A stretch of 64,000 nt of DNA from the NCBI RefSeq assembly GCF_033807715.1, contig NC_084591.1, positions 43,054,868 through 43,118,867 of the forward strand. Direction: 5' to 3'. Every line of letters starts with the position of its first letter. Position 1 is the stretch's first letter. Source of the stretch: Cololabis saira (lineage: Eukaryota > Chordata > Actinopteri > Beloniformes > Belonidae). Made by a program: the position numbers and the translations under genes. The notes below the pieces were generated by a model that saw nothing but the letters and a program-made list of their open reading frames with translations, was not told where the DNA came from and searched no databases. Below, in pieces: positions 1 through 62,716 of this stretch.

Positions 1-342
1 ATGGATGGATGGATGGATGGATGGATGGATGGATGGATGGATGGATGGATGGATGGATGGATGGATGATGGATGGATGGATGGATGGATGGATGGATGGA
101 TGGATGGATGGATGGATGGATGGATGATGGATGGATGGATGGACGGACGGACGGACGGACGGACGGATGGATGGGTGGGTGGATGGATGGATGGATGGAT
201 GATGGATGGATGGATGGATGGATGGATGGATGGATGGATGGATTGATGGATGATGGATGGATGGATGGATGGATGGATGGATGGATGGATGGATGGATGG
301 ATGGATGGATGGATGGATGGATGGATGGATGGATGGATGGAA
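1..342. repeat. (ATGG)n tetranucleotide microsatellite
   Basis: Near-continuous ATGG/GGAT units run from the window edge to about 342, with scattered 3-nt phase slips (gatgatgg) and a short GGAC-variant block near 141-166. The array continues beyond the left edge. All overlapping reading frames here are repeat artefacts. Confidence 0.97.
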
Positions 343-1789
343 GTTGTTAAGTTGTGTCTTGTCAAGATTGTCCTTTTTCAGCAGAGGTTTAAAATCATTG
401 AGACTTTTTTGAAAAGGCCTGTTGGCAAGACGTCTAAACAGCAAGAGGAGGAGTCCAGTTGATGTAAGATGCAGGTCTTTGCTGTCAATCAATTAGTCAA
501 TCAATTAGAATCCCACAAAGAGCCCGCTAAAATGATCATAATGGGGCAGGGATGTATTAAAGAGCTAAACAAAATGAATTTAGATTTTTAAGATTGACTC
601 TGCCACAGCTTGTCAAGTAAAAAATCCACTTGCTGAATTTATGGAGACACGTTTTTATATAGATATAATAATTGCAGCTTTTTAAACGTGGATTAAACAA
701 GACAGGTTTTATGAAGTATTTGTAGTTATTCTGCTGCAGATGTGCAGTAAAATCCCAATAGGTGCTTTGTGTTTGGTATGTTAGAATCATTAGCTGGCTC
801 AGGATCACTACTCCTATCTGTGTTTTCATGAGAGCTGTCTTTCTTTCTCTGCTCTCTCCGGTTTAGTTGCCTTCGGTTGCATTGACATGTGCTAACTGTC
901 AGAGGCCAGGTTGGAACAAAACTCACAGAAACATCTTAAGAAGCTCCAGGCTCCGTGTTTGTGTACCTCTATTATGTGCCACAGGTTGAGAGTGAAAACA
1001 ACCAGTTGACACGCAGGTTGTAAAATACTTTGTTACACTTTATTTTTGTGCTCCCAGCCATTTCTGTGTTCCTTTGGTGGTGACTGTTATGCAGATTCTC
1101 AGTGTTGTGTCATAGGTGTATTCTACCATCCTGTTACCTCTGCATTCTTTTTCTTCATTTTGAATCAGTAGTAAAACATCTTGGACCTTTTTTTTTTTTT
1201 TTCCTGAGAGCAACAAAAGGTTCCGGCTCTGAAACTATCCCTCCTAGTAACATTTAGGCATGGTGACTGGACATGGAGACATTTCTGTCTCCTGTCAAGC
1301 TGATATAGGTGATGAATTTCAGTGTTTTGGACCTGACATCAAAGTCTTGTACCGCTACCATCAAGCCTGCTTATTCTCTTCAATTTTATCATCGTGTACT
1401 TTAAGAAGCAGCATTGACATATTTTGTTTCCAATAAACTATGGCCCAAATTAGTACTTAGTCTAGAACTGCAGTTTTGTCTAACCCATTGATTCCACTTT
1501 AGTGTCATATCATCATTGATTTCCATATTCATTGAACAGTTGTCAAAGACTTTAAGGAACAAAGATAGTCAGAGAATCATGAACAAATGTTTGAGATTAT
1601 TGTTGAAATGTTTAAAAAATATTCTTCAAAGACTGATTGGAAGCAACTTTCATATTTTTCCTTCTTCAATGTTTAAAGTCCTTTGAACACGTCACGGACT
1701 ATTGTGATCAGAAAAAACAATATTCCACGTACTTTTTTTTTGAAGGACATGAAGATGACAAGGATCAGCAAGGCTGTGATCAGTAACAG
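343..1789. other. Intronic sequence, no recognised element
   Basis: AT-rich non-coding sequence inside the ptprz1 intron that precedes the first visible exon. I looked for the earlier CA-domain exons and found none, so those exons must lie before the window. The only simple tract is a T-run near 1189-1202. Confidence 0.6.
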
Positions 1790-2140
1790 CACTGCAAAAA
1801 CTCAACATCTTACCAGGAATATTTGTCTTATTTCTAGTTAAAATGTCTCATTTTATTTTTTAATTTTCACCTTTTTCAAGTAAATTTTCACTTGAAATAA
1901 GTAGAAAAATCTGCCAGTGGGACAAGATTTATCTTCTCATTACAAGCAAAAAAATCTTGTTCCACTGGCAGATTTTTCTACTTATTTTAAGTGAAAATCT
2001 ACTTGAAACAGGTGAAAATTGTTGTTTTTGTCCAGTGATGAGTCTTGTTTTAAGTGTAATGAGATTTTTTGACTAAAAATGAGACATTTTAACTAAAAAT
2101 AAGACAAATATTCTTGTTAAAATGTTGAGATTTTGCAGTG
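1790..2140 (+). mobile_element. Palindromic MITE family A, copy 1
   Basis: Starts CACTGCAAAAACTC and ends TTTTGCAGTG. Left and right halves are inverted repeats around a centre containing TTATCTTCTCATTACAAGC. The left arm is partly deleted compared with the roughly 410-bp full-length copies. No transposase is encoded. Confidence 0.9.
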
Positions 2141-2829
2141 AAGTTCAAAAGCCAGGCTCTGTGATGATATAGGGTGGTAAATCTGTGCTCTTGGCAAAGG
2201 TCACCTACAATTTTGTGATGCCAACAATCCAGCAAAAAAGTACAGAGATTGTAGAGCAACATGTGTTGCCTTCAAACCCACGTCTTTTCCAGCGACCACC
2301 ATGCATTTGTCAACAGGATAATGAGCAAAAAACACTGTCTGCACACACCGCAAAGGCAAAGCTGAGCAAGAGGAGACTCAGTCCCAGTGTCCAACAGAGA
2401 CAAGGTGGCACATTTTGAGATGAAAACTGAGACAACAACCCTGTACTACTGCACATCTGACATATTAGCAAGAAAAATTGGACAAAATAGCGACATAAAC
2501 ACTTCATTACTTGTGCCCGGATACCTTTTTAAGTATAGCAAAAAGGAATAGCAACATTGCAAAATTGTAATAACTATAGCCCTTCATTCTGCTTTTTTGG
2601 AATACATTACTGGTAGGCCTGAATTGCATATTGATGTATAATAAAATGTATAATAAAATAAAGTACAGGAGGTAAAACATGAAACAGCTTGGTCTAAGAG
2701 CCAGATACCCAAACCACCTCAACACATAAGAGCATCTTGTTGGGATTAATGGGACAGCATTAGATAGGTTTAACTTATATCTACCTCATATATTCCAGTT
2801 TGTTCGTGTTCATGAGGTTTTTTTCTGCA
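2141..2829. other. Intronic sequence, nothing recognised
   Basis: AT-rich sequence with short chance reading frames. No exon or named repeat was recognised. Confidence 0.5.
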
Positions 2830-3200
2830 CAGACAAAGGCCTGCTACACTGTCCCGCAGATTTCACTGCTAGGGCCAATGTTGTTCAGTTTACACATTCA
2901 GCCCTTGGGAAATATAATCCAGAATCGCAGCATAAACTTTCATTCCTATGCTGATGATACGCAGCTGTATTTGTCTATTAAGCCAGATGTAACAGAACCC
3001 TTTTTATTCATCTCGTCATATAAAAGGATTAGGAACATCTTCTCCCAGAATGATGCTGATAAACTAATTCAAGCATTTGTAAGTTTAAGACTAGATTACT
3101 GTAATGTATTATTACCAGGATGTCCAAGTAATTCTCTGAATAACATCCAGCTCATCCAAAATGCAGCAGCATGAGTGCTGACAGGAGTCAGCAAGACAGA
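2830..3200 (+). mobile_element. L2/Rex1-like LINE reverse-transcriptase fragment
   Basis: The + strand frame reads [15 protein letters not shown], then a [10 protein letters not shown] catalytic box, then after a deletion [17 protein letters not shown] and [14 protein letters not shown]. These are the RT palm and C-terminal segments typical of L2/Rex1-type fish LINEs. The frame stops at 3172-3174 and the element is a dead internal fragment. Confidence 0.8.
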
Positions 3201-3429
3201 GCACGTCACTATTCCTTACACCACCTGATGACATCCAACAAGGCCAACAGCACTCCACCCACACCCTACAGTGTTGATGGAGCATTATTTTTCCCACCTA
3301 CGCTGCTTGACAGTTTGCCAGACTCTTATCCTGGCTGATTGAAAGTCCCTTTCCATGGCATCACTAAACTCCTTCCACACCAAAGTGTTTGTATCATCTA
3401 CCACCAAATGCCAGCCCACTTGAGCTTGT

Positions 3430-3968
3430 TGGAGAATAATATAAAATCCAGTTCAGGAATCCGCTGTGGGGTTGAGAGTTTTATTCAGTAAGCCGGCGGT
3501 GAGCAAGACCAGCACAGATCGTGTCTGAGTTGGTGTGCCGACCCAGAGTGATTGGAGTCATGACTTTTTATACAGTAAGTTCAAAGTACAAAAGGCAGGA
3601 AATACACAAGCCAAGTGAGAGACGAAAAGCAATTTACAGTCGGATGTGATCTGTGGCCAAATGTCATTATCGGGCATTTGGCATGACTGTCACTAAGTTC
3701 TAAATGACCCCTAGGGTGTTCTCGTGATTCAAGTATGTTTGAAGCTACTTCCAAGGTGTCGTCTCTGCAGGGAGTTGAAGTTGAAGTTGAAGTTGAAGCT
3801 TCGTGTGACAATGTGTCTCAACAAGCTCTTGGTACCTGTGGATTTATTCCAGAGTTCCACAAGTTTATTAAGCATGATGGTACTTATATGCACTCTTCTG
3901 TTCAAACACGGTGTTCATCATGTACAAAATGTGACTATCATAGAATTCCAACAACCAAACACTATATA
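3430..3968 (-). mobile_element. Possible solo LTR
   Basis: Read on the minus strand, this stretch has a TATAAAA box (near 3570) followed about 80 nt later by GAATAAAAC (near 3485), and could start TGT and end CA. That layout resembles the U3-R-U5 of an LTR. No internal coding region is adjacent and target duplications were not confirmed. Exact boundaries are a guess. Confidence 0.3.
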
Positions 3969-4385
3969 CACTGCAAAAACTCAAAATCTTACCAGGAATA
4001 TTTGTCTTATTTCTAGTTAAAATGTCTCATTTTTAGTCAGAAAATCTCATTACACTTAAAACAAGAGTCATTACCAGAAAAATAACTTATTTGACAATTT
4101 TCACCCGTTTCAAGTAAATTTTCACTTGAAATAAGTAGAAAAATCTGCCAGTGGAACAAGATTTATCTTCTCATTACAAGCAAAAAAATATTGTCCCACT
4201 GGCAGATTTTTCTACTTATTTTAAGTGAAAATCTACTTGAAACAGGTGAAAATTGTCAAATAACAAGTTATTTTTCTGGTATTGACACTTGTTTCAAGTG
4301 TAATGAGATTTGTTTGACTAAAAATGAGACATTTTACCTAGAAATAAGACAAATATTCTTGGTAAGATTTTGAGTTTTTGCAGTG
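3969..4385 (+). mobile_element. Palindromic MITE family A, copy 2
   Basis: Full-length copy (417 bp) from CACTGC to GCAGTG, flanked by TA on each side. The two halves are inverted repeats. It lies 230 bp upstream of the first visible ptprz1 exon. Confidence 0.92.
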
Positions 4386-4615
4386 TAGGTTTAGATCTTA
4401 AAGGCCATTCTGTTTTCCAAACCTTTTCTCATTTGCGCAGTTCAGCCTTAAGTAGAGAAAACAACAATTTTTGTCTTTTGTTGATGTTCATGCTTACGTG
4501 TTTTAAATGCATGTCCATATAAGAATTATAAGTTACAAAGCAAAAATCAGTTTTTTTTTGGTCAGTATATACAAAGTTGATTTCATTCAATGATGTTGAT
4601 TTTTCTTTTATGCAG

Positions 4616-54716
<50,101 letters not shown>

Positions 54717-55520
54717 CGGCCAAACAAACGCACTGAACTCTACTCCTCCACCCCTCCACCCCTCCACTCCTCCACCCCTCCACCCATCCACTCCTCCACT
54801 CCTCCACTCCTCCACCCACCAGTGGAACGTCTCTGGATGCGAGACGTAAACCAGTCCGCAGAAAACCCGCTGCTTCCAGGGTCGGCCTGTTGAGACCACC
54901 GTGTCCCCAAGTTCATTCTTTCCTGGTTTTGAACTGTGTATGAATTCATAATGTGTGCCTTTTTAAACTCTTTCTTCCTGTACTTCTAACTTTGATATGA
55001 GCTGTAGATTAACTGTCCAGTGTTGGTTATGCTCTGTACTGCCCTGAGAAATTTCACTTAACTCTTCTTAAACCTTTGTATTTATTGGCACTGAGCCAAA
55101 TGGGGAAAAAAGGGAAAAACTGCATCTTTTACATCAAAGGATATTTTGTTAGTTTGTCTTTGATAGAGCTTTTGCACTGAACTTGCTTTTTGTAAAAACG
55201 ATTGCAACAGTAGCAGCAGCATGCTAATGATGTCAGATATAAAATAAGGGCCTGGAATAATGAAATAATAATAATAATCTAATGTAAATAATATGATGGT
55301 ATTCACCATGACGGACCAAATTTTTATTTATACTTTTAGATTTTTATATTTGACCGTTTTTAGTAAATGATTCAATTCGAAGTGCTTAGAACTTAATGTT
55401 TTTATACTCTGTTTTGTAACAGACTAAATGTGATGCTGACAAGTTGTTTTTTTAGTTGTCTATGGAAAACCGCTGGATTATTAGTTAGGTAATTAAAGTT
55501 AAATTAAGGAGTACCAAAGA
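54717..55520 (+). other. ptprz1: ptprz1 3' UTR (probable extent)
   Basis: Follows the stop without a further donor. An ATTAAA at 55493-55498 followed by a GT-rich stretch (GCCTGTTGTTTTC) is a plausible polyadenylation site. The extent is inferred. The Tc1-like element starts about 300 bp later. Confidence 0.5.
54738..54823. repeat. CTCCAC(C/T)C minisatellite in 3' UTR
   Basis: About ten degenerate copies of CTCCACCC/CTCCACTC beginning 22 bp after the ptprz1 stop codon. Confidence 0.92.
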
Positions 55521-55989
55521 AAGCCTGTTGTTTTCTTTGCATTTGCAGAACCAACCGGTGCAAAGTTGCAGTGACTCTTGTTCCCTGACAAACAGAATCA
55601 CGGATTCTGCACAGTTTCCTCAGATGGCTCAGACCTGGATTGGGGAACACTGACATCAGAATTTCACAGTCTAATGTTCAGGAAATGGTCAAATATGGAT
55701 TTTTATTAGGAAAAGAAGCATTTTTAACCAACTATGAGAGAAACTTGGATACTTTACCAGAAACATGTCATTAGAGATATTTTTCAGTTTCCAACATAAG
55801 GTTTTCTGAGTTTTATCAATATATACAGTGGGGTAAAAAAGTATTTAGTCAGACATCAGTTGTGCAAGTTCTCCCACTTAAAAAGATGAGAGAGGCCTGT
55901 AATTTTCATCGCAGGTTTATCTCAACTATGAGAGACCAAATGAAAAAAAAAAAAAAAAAATCACATTGTCTGATTTTTAAATAAGGTAT

Positions 55990-58900
55990 CACTCACTCAC
56001 TCATCTTCTCCCGCTTTATCCGTTACCGGGTCGCGGGGGCAGCAGCCTCAGCAGGGATGCCCAGACTTCCCTCACCCCAGACACTTCCTCCAGCCCTTCC
56101 GGGGGGAGTCCGAGGCGTTCCCAGGCCAGCCGAGAGACATAGTCTCTCCAGCGTGTCCTGGGTCTTCCCCGGGGTCTCCTCCCGGTGGGACATGCCTGGA
56201 ACACCTCCCTAGGGAGGCGTCCAGGAGGCATCCGGTACAGATGCCCAAGCCACCTCAGCTGACTCCTCTCAATGTGGAGGAGTAGCGGCTCGACTCCGAG
56301 TTCCTCCCGGGTGACCGAACTCCTCACCCTATCTCTAAGGGAGCGTCCAGCCACCCTGCGGAGGAAACTCATCTCGGCCGCTTGTATCCGCGATCTTGTC
56401 CTTTCGGTCACTACCCAAAGTTCATGACCATAGGTGAGGGTAGGGGCGTAGATTGACCGGTAAATCGAGAGCTTCGCCTTTCGACTCAGCTCCCTCTTTA
56501 CCATGACGGTCCAGTACATCGACCGCATTACTGCGGACGCTGCACCGATCCGCCTGTCAATCTCACGCTCCATCGTTCCCTCACTCGTGAACAAGATCCC
56601 GAGATACTTGAACTCCTCCACCTGAGGCAGGACTTCTCCACCCACCCGGAGAAGGCATGCCACCCTTTTCCGGTCGAGAACCATGGCCTCGGTCTTGGAG
56701 GTGCTGATTCTCATCCCTGCCGCGTCGCACTCGGCCGCAAACCGCCCCAGCACATGCTGGAGGTCCCGGTCTGATGAAGCCAACAGGACAACATCATCTG
56801 CAAAAAGCAGAGATGAAATCCTGAGGTTCCCAAACCGGATCCCCTCCGGCCCCTGGCTGCGCCTAGAAATCCTGTCCATAAAAATTATGAACAGGACCGG
56901 TGACAAAGGGCAGCCCTGCCGGAGTCCAACATGCACCGGGAACAAGTCTGACTTACTGCCGGCAATGCGAACCAGACTCCTGCTTCGATCATACAGAGAC
57001 CGGACAGCCCTTAGTAGAGGGCCCCGGACTCCATACTCACTCAGCACCCCCCACAGAATGGCACGAGGGACACGGTCAAATGCCTTCTCCAGATCCACAA
57101 AACACATGTAGACTGGTTGGGCAAATTCCCATGAACCCTCGAGCACCCTGCGGAGGGTATAGAGCTGGTCCAGTGTTCCACGACCAGGACGAAAACCGCA
57201 TTGTTCCTCCTGAATCCGAGGTTCGACTATCGGCCGTAATCTCCTCTCCAGTACCCTGGCGTAGACTTTCCCCGGGAGGCTGAGAAGTGTGATCCCCCTG
57301 TAGTTGGAACACACTCTCCGGTCCCCCTTTTTAAACAGAGGGACCACCACCCCGGTTTGCCACCCCAGCGGTACTGTCCCCTTCCTCCATGCAATGTCGC
57401 AGAGGCGTGTCAGCCAAGACAGCCCTACGACATCCAGAGACTTGAGGTACTCAGGGCGAATCTCATCCACCCCCGGTGCCCGGCCACCGAGGAGCTTACG
57501 AACCACCTCTGTGACCTCGGCTTGGGTGATGGATGAGCACGCCTCCGAGCCCCAACCCTCTGCTTCCTCAGTGGAAGGCATGTCAGTCGGGTTAAGGAGA
57601 TCCTCAAAGTATTCCTTCCACCGTCCGACAATGTCCCCAGTCGAGGTCAACAGCTCCCCACCAGCACCATAAACGGTGCCGGCAGAGTACTGCTTCCCCC
57701 TTCTGAGGCGCCGAACGGTCCTCCAGAATTTCCTCGAGGCCGACCGAAAGTCCTCCTCCATGGCCTCCCCGAACTCCTCCCAGACCCGAGTTTTTGCCTC
57801 CAAGACTGCCCGAGCCGCGGCCCGCTTGGCCTGCCGGTACCTATCTACTGCGTCAGGAGCCCCACCGGCCAACATAGCCCGGTAGGACTCCTTCTTCAGT
57901 CTGACGGCATCCTGTACTTCCGGTGTCCACCACCGGGTTCTAGGATTGCCGCCACGACAGGCACCGGAGACCTTGCGTCCACAGCTTCGAGCCGCCGCGT
58001 TGACAATGGAGGCAGAGAACATGGTCCACTCGGACTCGATGTCCCCCGCCTCCCCCGGGATCCGAGAGAAGCTCTCCCGGAGGTGGGAGTTGAAGATGTC
58101 CCTGACAGAGGGCTCAGCCAGACGTTCCCAACAGACCCTCACAATCCGTTTGGGTCTGCCCGGTCTGTCCAACCTCCTCCTCCGCCAGCGCATCCAACTC
58201 ACCACCAGGTGGTGATCAGTTGACAGCTCAGCCCCTCTCTTCACCCGAGTGTCCAAGACATGCGGCCGAAGGTCAGATGAAACGACAACAAAGTCGATCA
58301 TTGACCTCCGGCCTAGGGTGTCCTGGTGCCACGTGCACTGATGGACACCCTTATGCCTGAACATGGTGTTCGTGATGGACAAACTGTGACTCGCACAGAA
58401 GTCCAACAACAAAACACCGCTCGGGTTCAGATCGGGGAGGCCGTTCCTCCCAATCACGCCCCTCCAGGTATCACTGTCATTGCCCACGTGAGCGTTGAAG
58501 TCCCCCAGTAGAACAATGGAGTCCCCAGTTGGAGCACTATCAAGTACCCCTCCCAGGGACTCCAAGAAGGCCGGGTACTCCCCACTGCTGTTCGGCCCGT
58601 AGGCACAAACAACAGTGAGAGACCTATCCCCGACCCGAAGGCGCAGGGAAGCGACCCTCTCGTTCACCAGGGTGAACTCCAACACATGGCGGCTGAGCTG
58701 GGGGGCTATAACCAAGCCCACACCTGCCCGCCGCCTCTCACCCTGGGCAACTCCAGAGTAGTGGAGGGTCCAGCCCCCTTCAAGGAGCTGGGTTCCAGAG
58801 CCCAAGCTATGTGTGGAGGTGAGCCCGACTATCTCTAGCCGGTATCTCTCAACCTCACGCACAAGCTCCGGCTCCTTCCCCCCCAGCGAGGTGACATTCC

Positions 58901-59375
58901 ATGTCCCCACTGTGAGGGTTGATGTCCAGGGATTGGGTCGTCGAGGCACCCCGCCACGACTGCTACCCAGCCCACAATGCACCGGCCTGCCATGGTCCTT
59001 CCTGCGGGTGGTGGGCCTACTGGAAGGCGGACCCGCGTCGCCGTTTCGGGCTGAGCCCGGCCGGGTCCCACGGGCAAAGACCCGGCCACCAGGCGCTCGC
59101 CTACGAGCCCCGACCCCAGGCCTGGCTCCAGGGCGGGGCCCCGGTGACGCCGATCCGGGCGACGTAACGGTCCTTGATTTCTTTTTCATCATGGTAGGCT
59201 TGTGAACCGCTCTTAGTCTGGCCCGTCATCCAGGACCTGTTTGCCATGGGAGTCCCTACCAGGGGCGAAAGTGCCCCCGACAACATAGCTCCTAGGATCA
59301 CTCGGGCACACAAACCCCTCCACCACAGTAAGGTGGCGGTTCAAGGAGGGGTAAAAAATAAGTATGCAAATAAGC
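55990..59375 (-). mobile_element. RTE-like non-LTR retrotransposon, apparently full length
   Basis: Minus-strand element with a short 5' region, one ORF and a (TGAG)n 3' tail (ACTCACTCACTCATC on the + strand). An 11-bp perfect candidate target duplication, AAATAAGGTAT, flanks it (55979-55989 and 59376-59386). A 5'-truncated relative lies at 10262-10501. The exact clade (RTE, RTE-X or I/Nimb) needs phylogeny. Confidence 0.85.
56016..59192 (-). CDS. LINE ORF: apurinic-type endonuclease and reverse transcriptase
   Basis: 1058 codons without interruption. After a Pro/Arg-rich leader (residues 1-85) comes an APE-type endonuclease: [10 protein letters not shown] (about 92), [16 protein letters not shown] (about 215-230) and [10 protein letters not shown] (about 311-320). 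The reverse transcriptase follows: [51 protein letters not shown] and [12 protein letters not shown]-terminal region ends [19 protein letters not shown] and [12 protein letters not shown]. The key GDFN, SDHH-like and FADD residues are present, so the copy could still be functional or is recent. GC content is far above the surrounding introns. The first Met was chosen because upstream sequence leaves the frame; a later start is possible. Confidence 0.93.
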   Translation of the reverse strand: MMKKKSRTVTSPGSASPGPRPGARPGVGARRRAPGGRVFARGTRPGSARNGDAGPPSSRPTTRRKDHGRPVHCGLGSSRGGVPRRPNPWTSTLTVGTWNVTSLGGKEPELVREVERYRLEIVGLTSTHSLGSGTQLLEGGWTLHYSGVAQGERRRAGVGLVIAPQLSRHVLEFTLVNERVASLRLRVGDRSLTVVCAYGPNSSGEYPAFLESLGGVLDSAPTGDSIVLLGDFNAHVGNDSDTWRGVIGRNGLPDLNPSGVLLLDFCASHSLSITNTMFRHKGVHQCTWHQDTLGRRSMIDFVVVSSDLRPHVLDTRVKRGAELSTDHHLVVSWMRWRRRRLDRPGRPKRIVRVCWERLAEPSVRDIFNSHLRESFSRIPGEAGDIESEWTMFSASIVNAAARSCGRKVSGACRGGNPRTRWWTPEVQDAVRLKKESYRAMLAGGAPDAVDRYRQAKRAAARAVLEAKTRVWEEFGEAMEEDFRSASRKFWRTVRRLRRGKQYSAGTVYGAGGELLTSTGDIVGRWKEYFEDLLNPTDMPSTEEAEGWGSEACSSITQAEVTEVVRKLLGGRAPGVDEIRPEYLKSLDVVGLSWLTRLCDIAWRKGTVPLGWQTGVVVPLFKKGDRRVCSNYRGITLLSLPGKVYARVLERRLRPIVEPRIQEEQCGFRPGRGTLDQLYTLRRVLEGSWEFAQPVYMCFVDLEKAFDRVPRAILWGVLSEYGVRGPLLRAVRSLYDRSRSLVRIAGSKSDLFPVHVGLRQGCPLSPVLFIIFMDRISRRSQGPEGIRFGNLRISSLLFADDVVLLASSDRDLQHVLGRFAAECDAAGMRISTSKTEAMVLDRKRVACLLRVGGEVLPQVEEFKYLGILFTSEGTMEREIDRRIGAASAVMRSMYWTVMVKRELSRKAKLSIYRSIYAPTLTYGHELWVVTERTRSRIQAAEMSFLRRVAGRSLRDRVRSSVTREELGVEPLLLHIERSQLRWLGHLYRMPPGRLPREVFQACPTGRRPRGRPRTRWRDYVSRLAWERLGLPPEGLEEVSGVREVWASLLRLLPPRPGNG

Positions 59376-60425
59376 AAATAAGGTATTTGCAAATTAAAGT
59401 TGAAAATAAGTATTTGGTCAATAACAAAAGTTCATCTAAATGTTTTGCTATATACCCTTTGTTGGCAATGACAGAACATTTTCTGTAAGTCTTCACAAGG
59501 TTTTCTACACTGTTGCTGGTATTTTGGTCCGTTCCTCCATGCAGATATCCTCTAGAGCAGAGATGTTTTGGGGCTGTCGCTGGGAAACACAGACTTTCAA
59601 CTCCCTCCAAAGATTTTCTATGGGGTTGAGATCTGGAGACTGGCTAGGCCACTCCAGGACCTTGAAATGTTTCTTACGAAGCCACTCCTTCGTTGCCCGG
59701 GTGGTGTGTCTGAATCATTGTCCTGCAGAAAGACCCAGCCACGTTTCATCTTCAATGTCCTGCTGATGGAAGGAGGTTTTCACTCAAAATCTCACCATAC
59801 ATGGTCCCATTCATTCTTTCCCTACACGGATCAGTCGTCCTGGTCCCTTTGCAGAAAAACATCCCCAGAGCTGATGTTTCCCCCCCATGCTTCACAGAAG
59901 GTTTGGTGTTCTTTGGATGCAACTCAGCTTTCTTTCTCCTCCAAACAAGTTGTGTTTCCACCAAAAACCAAAAAATCCTCTTGTGCATCATCCAAATGCT
60001 GAAGTAAACTTCAGACCTGGACATGTCCTGTCTTCAGCAGGAACGTCTGTCCCTGCAGGATCTGATCCCTGATCGTAGTGTGTTACTGATGGTTCCTTTG
60101 TTACTCTGGTCCCAGCTCTCTGCAGGTCATTCACTAGGTCCCCGTGTGGTTCTGGGATCTTTACTCACCGTTCTTGTGATCATTTTTACCCCACGGAGTG
60201 AGATCTTGGTGGAGCCCCAGATGGAGGGAGATTATCAATGTCTTGTATGTCTTCATTTTCTAATAATTGCTCCCACAGTTGATTTCTTCCCACCAAGCTG
60301 TTACCTGTTGCAGATTCAGTCTTCCCAGCCTGGTGCAGGTCTACAATTTAGTTTCTCACGTCCTTTGACAGCTCTTTGGTCTTGGCCATAGTGGAGTTTG
60401 CAGTGTGACTGTTTGAGGTTGTGGA

Positions 60426-60558
60426 CAGGTGTCTTTTATACTGATAACCAGTTAAAACTGGTGTCTTTTATACTGATAACCAGTTAAAACAGGTGTTTTT
60501 TATACTGATAACCAGTTAAAACAGGTGTCTTTTATACTGATAACCAGTTAAAACAGGT
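60426..60558. repeat. 32-bp tandem repeat, four units
   Basis: Units of GGTGTCTTTTATACTGATAA CCAGTTAAAACA with single-base differences, located in the presumed 5' UTR of the Tc1-like element. Single-copy related sequence in the usual element suggests local expansion. Confidence 0.93.
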
Positions 60559-60668
60559 GCCATTCTGTGAAAGCCAGAAATCCTGCTTGTTTGTAGGTGA
60601 CCAAATACTTATTTTACCCAGGAATTTACCAATTAATTCAGTAAAAATCCTACAATGTGATTTCCTAT

Positions 60669-61845
60669 ATGTGTAACTGCAAACTGTTCACTAAGACACA
60701 GCATTCATGTGGTATAATCTTTACCATTTCTGCCACTTGGAACAGTGAACATTTAGGGCAAGACTGCTGATGATTAGTTAAATGGCCTTAAACCTTAATT
60801 TTACCCTTGCTTTCAAATTAGCCCAAAAATGTTTAAATGTTTGAAACGCTGGTGTTCTGAAATAGTCTGAGCAGCAAACTCATGCAACCTTTCTTAGTGA
60901 ATCATCATCCACAGCAGGGACCAGGATAGTGAGGCTGCGTTTTATAAGATCTGCAATTCCCCATCAAGATTTTAGATGCAACAAAGACATCCTCAGCTTT
61001 ACAAACTAAATATCCATTTGCTGGGATTAATAGTTTTCACCTCCTCCTACTGGGTAGAACTCTAAACTTGGCAGAGAAAGCATTTCCACAAAAGAATATC
61101 AGCTAAAATGTTTGCTGAGTAACTTGCAGCAGCAGCAAGCTGTTCAATCAGCAGCCTTACACACGACTGAAAGGGAAGAGGTCAGAGGACAAAGCATCCA
61201 GAAAAAAAACATGCGTTTTCTTTTATGAGCAACAGGAGGGAGGTGAGAATGACATAAATGCAGAACAAAGACTTCCTCATTCCACTTCTGATGGAAAAAA
61301 AGCCCCGTCCGACCTGTGGATTATGCATTTTCTCTTTATGGTTTTATGGACTCGTGATTTAATCCCTGCTCTGTACTGGTTATTCCAACTGATTTCATGT
61401 GTTAATCCAAGCTAAGATCCAGGCTAAGACACTGCAAGAAATGCATCTTTTCAGGACAGAAAATAGGTCAAGTGTCCAGACATCATCTTGACCTGCTGCC
61501 ATATCCACAACCTCATTTGCATTTTTGACTTTTCATAATTACATGCCCAATTATCCCCTGCTTGGTGGCCTATTTTGCCTGGCTGCTCCCAAATCAAGCA
61601 GAAGCAAAAAAACTCATTGTCCAAAAGAAAAAAAGCACACACTGAGCCATTGATTGAGAAACGGCCATTGCTTCAGCAGTCCTTCGTTCAATTTCTCTGT
61701 TAAATGTTATGATTGGACTCTGTTATCATCTAAACTGTAAAACATATTATCAGAATAAAAAACTAATTCAATGACGGAGTCAACTTTCCACGATTCATTT
61801 TGGTCAACTCTCCGGCTAAAGCCATGGGGATGAATTTATTAATAT
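60669..61845. other. Intergenic sequence, nothing recognised
   Basis: No gene or known repeat seen downstream of the Tc1-like remnant. Confidence 0.5.
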
Positions 61846-62160
61846 TATTATTACGTTTATTGAACAGGGACAAATGTATCAAACATTGTTTCATAAAAAA
61901 TACAAAACAGATGTCATACATACAGGTTTCTAGCCAGAGCTAATTTGCGACCCCCTGTCCCTGGTTAGGCCTTTACTTAAAATTAGAAAGCAGAGTTAAA
62001 ACAGTACAAAACCATTAAAATACAAAACATGCAAAACACAATAAACAGAATAAAGACAATAAATAGTAAATAAAATAAAGACAAAGACAAGAAGCAAAAA
62101 CACAAACCAGATAAGGACAGAAAACTAACATAATACAGTGGTTCAGTATGTTAAAGTCAA
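61846..62160 (-). mobile_element. Probable LINE 3' UTR fragment
   Basis: TTTATTGAACAGGGACAAAT begins a stretch that on the minus strand resembles an A-poor LINE 3' end common in fish. Clade and limits are uncertain. Confidence 0.35.
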
Positions 62161-62716
62161 TGCTCATGTTGTTTTACTTGTTGCTAAAAACCTTGAGCTC
62201 TGTCGATATTTTGATTTCAGGTTCAGTGTATTCTATAATTTGGTACCTATTACCGAGAAGGATGACTGTCCAAATGTTGTTCTGCGTTTTGCTATCCTAC
62301 AATTACTGCTTGTTGCACCTCTAGTTCTAATTCCACTGTTTTATTTGTTTACCAATTGGCAGAGTATTTCTGGGGCAAAGGTTATTCACACATTTGAAAA
62401 TAAGTTTTAAAAATGAGAAGCCTACAAAACTGTCAAAACTTAATAGATTGAATGAACCACGGTGGCTTTTATCCACAAGTCACAGACTAATATCATGCTC
62501 AGGATGCATCCAGTATTTACACCCAAGTGGGTAAAGGTTGGAAACTGAGCCTAATCAAAACAACAGACGCCATCAACCTAGGACTGGACAATCAGTTGTG
62601 AGAGGAAGGATTTGAGAATTGTTTATTCCACAATCTTATAAACTGGATAATGTCAAAGCATTGTATTTTTCCCACACTCAGAAAGCTGAAACGGTCTCAA
62701 CGAAATAAGGAATATG

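Larger units (their letters stand above)
55825..60668 (-). mobile_element. Tc1-like DNA transposon, decayed, split by a LINE
   Basis: Its end is TACAGTGGGGTAAAAAAGTA (55827 on). Transposase relics on the minus strand include WRRKKAELHPKNTKPSVKHG G (59850-59960), NENLVKTYRKC-type tail (about 59460-59510) and an N-terminal part near 60250-60390. The reading frame is broken by stops and shifts. The far terminus is absent after 60668. The LINE at 55990-59375 lies in its 3' part beyond the transposase stop. Confidence 0.85.

Noticed and set aside
1..462. Reading frames of repeated MDGW
   Set aside because: They are translations of the ATGG microsatellite and share no exon signals.
343..4600. Earlier CA-domain exons of ptprz1
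   Set aside because: I searched for the histidine-rich CA core and CA strand motifs near splice sites and found none; those exons must precede the window.
58813..59205. Plus-strand frames of 60-142 codons at 56683-59205
   Set aside because: They are antisense shadows of the GC-rich LINE ORF.
62138..62410. 90-codon hydrophobic frame
   Set aside because: No recognised homology, no splice context and flanked by repeat sequence; most likely chance.
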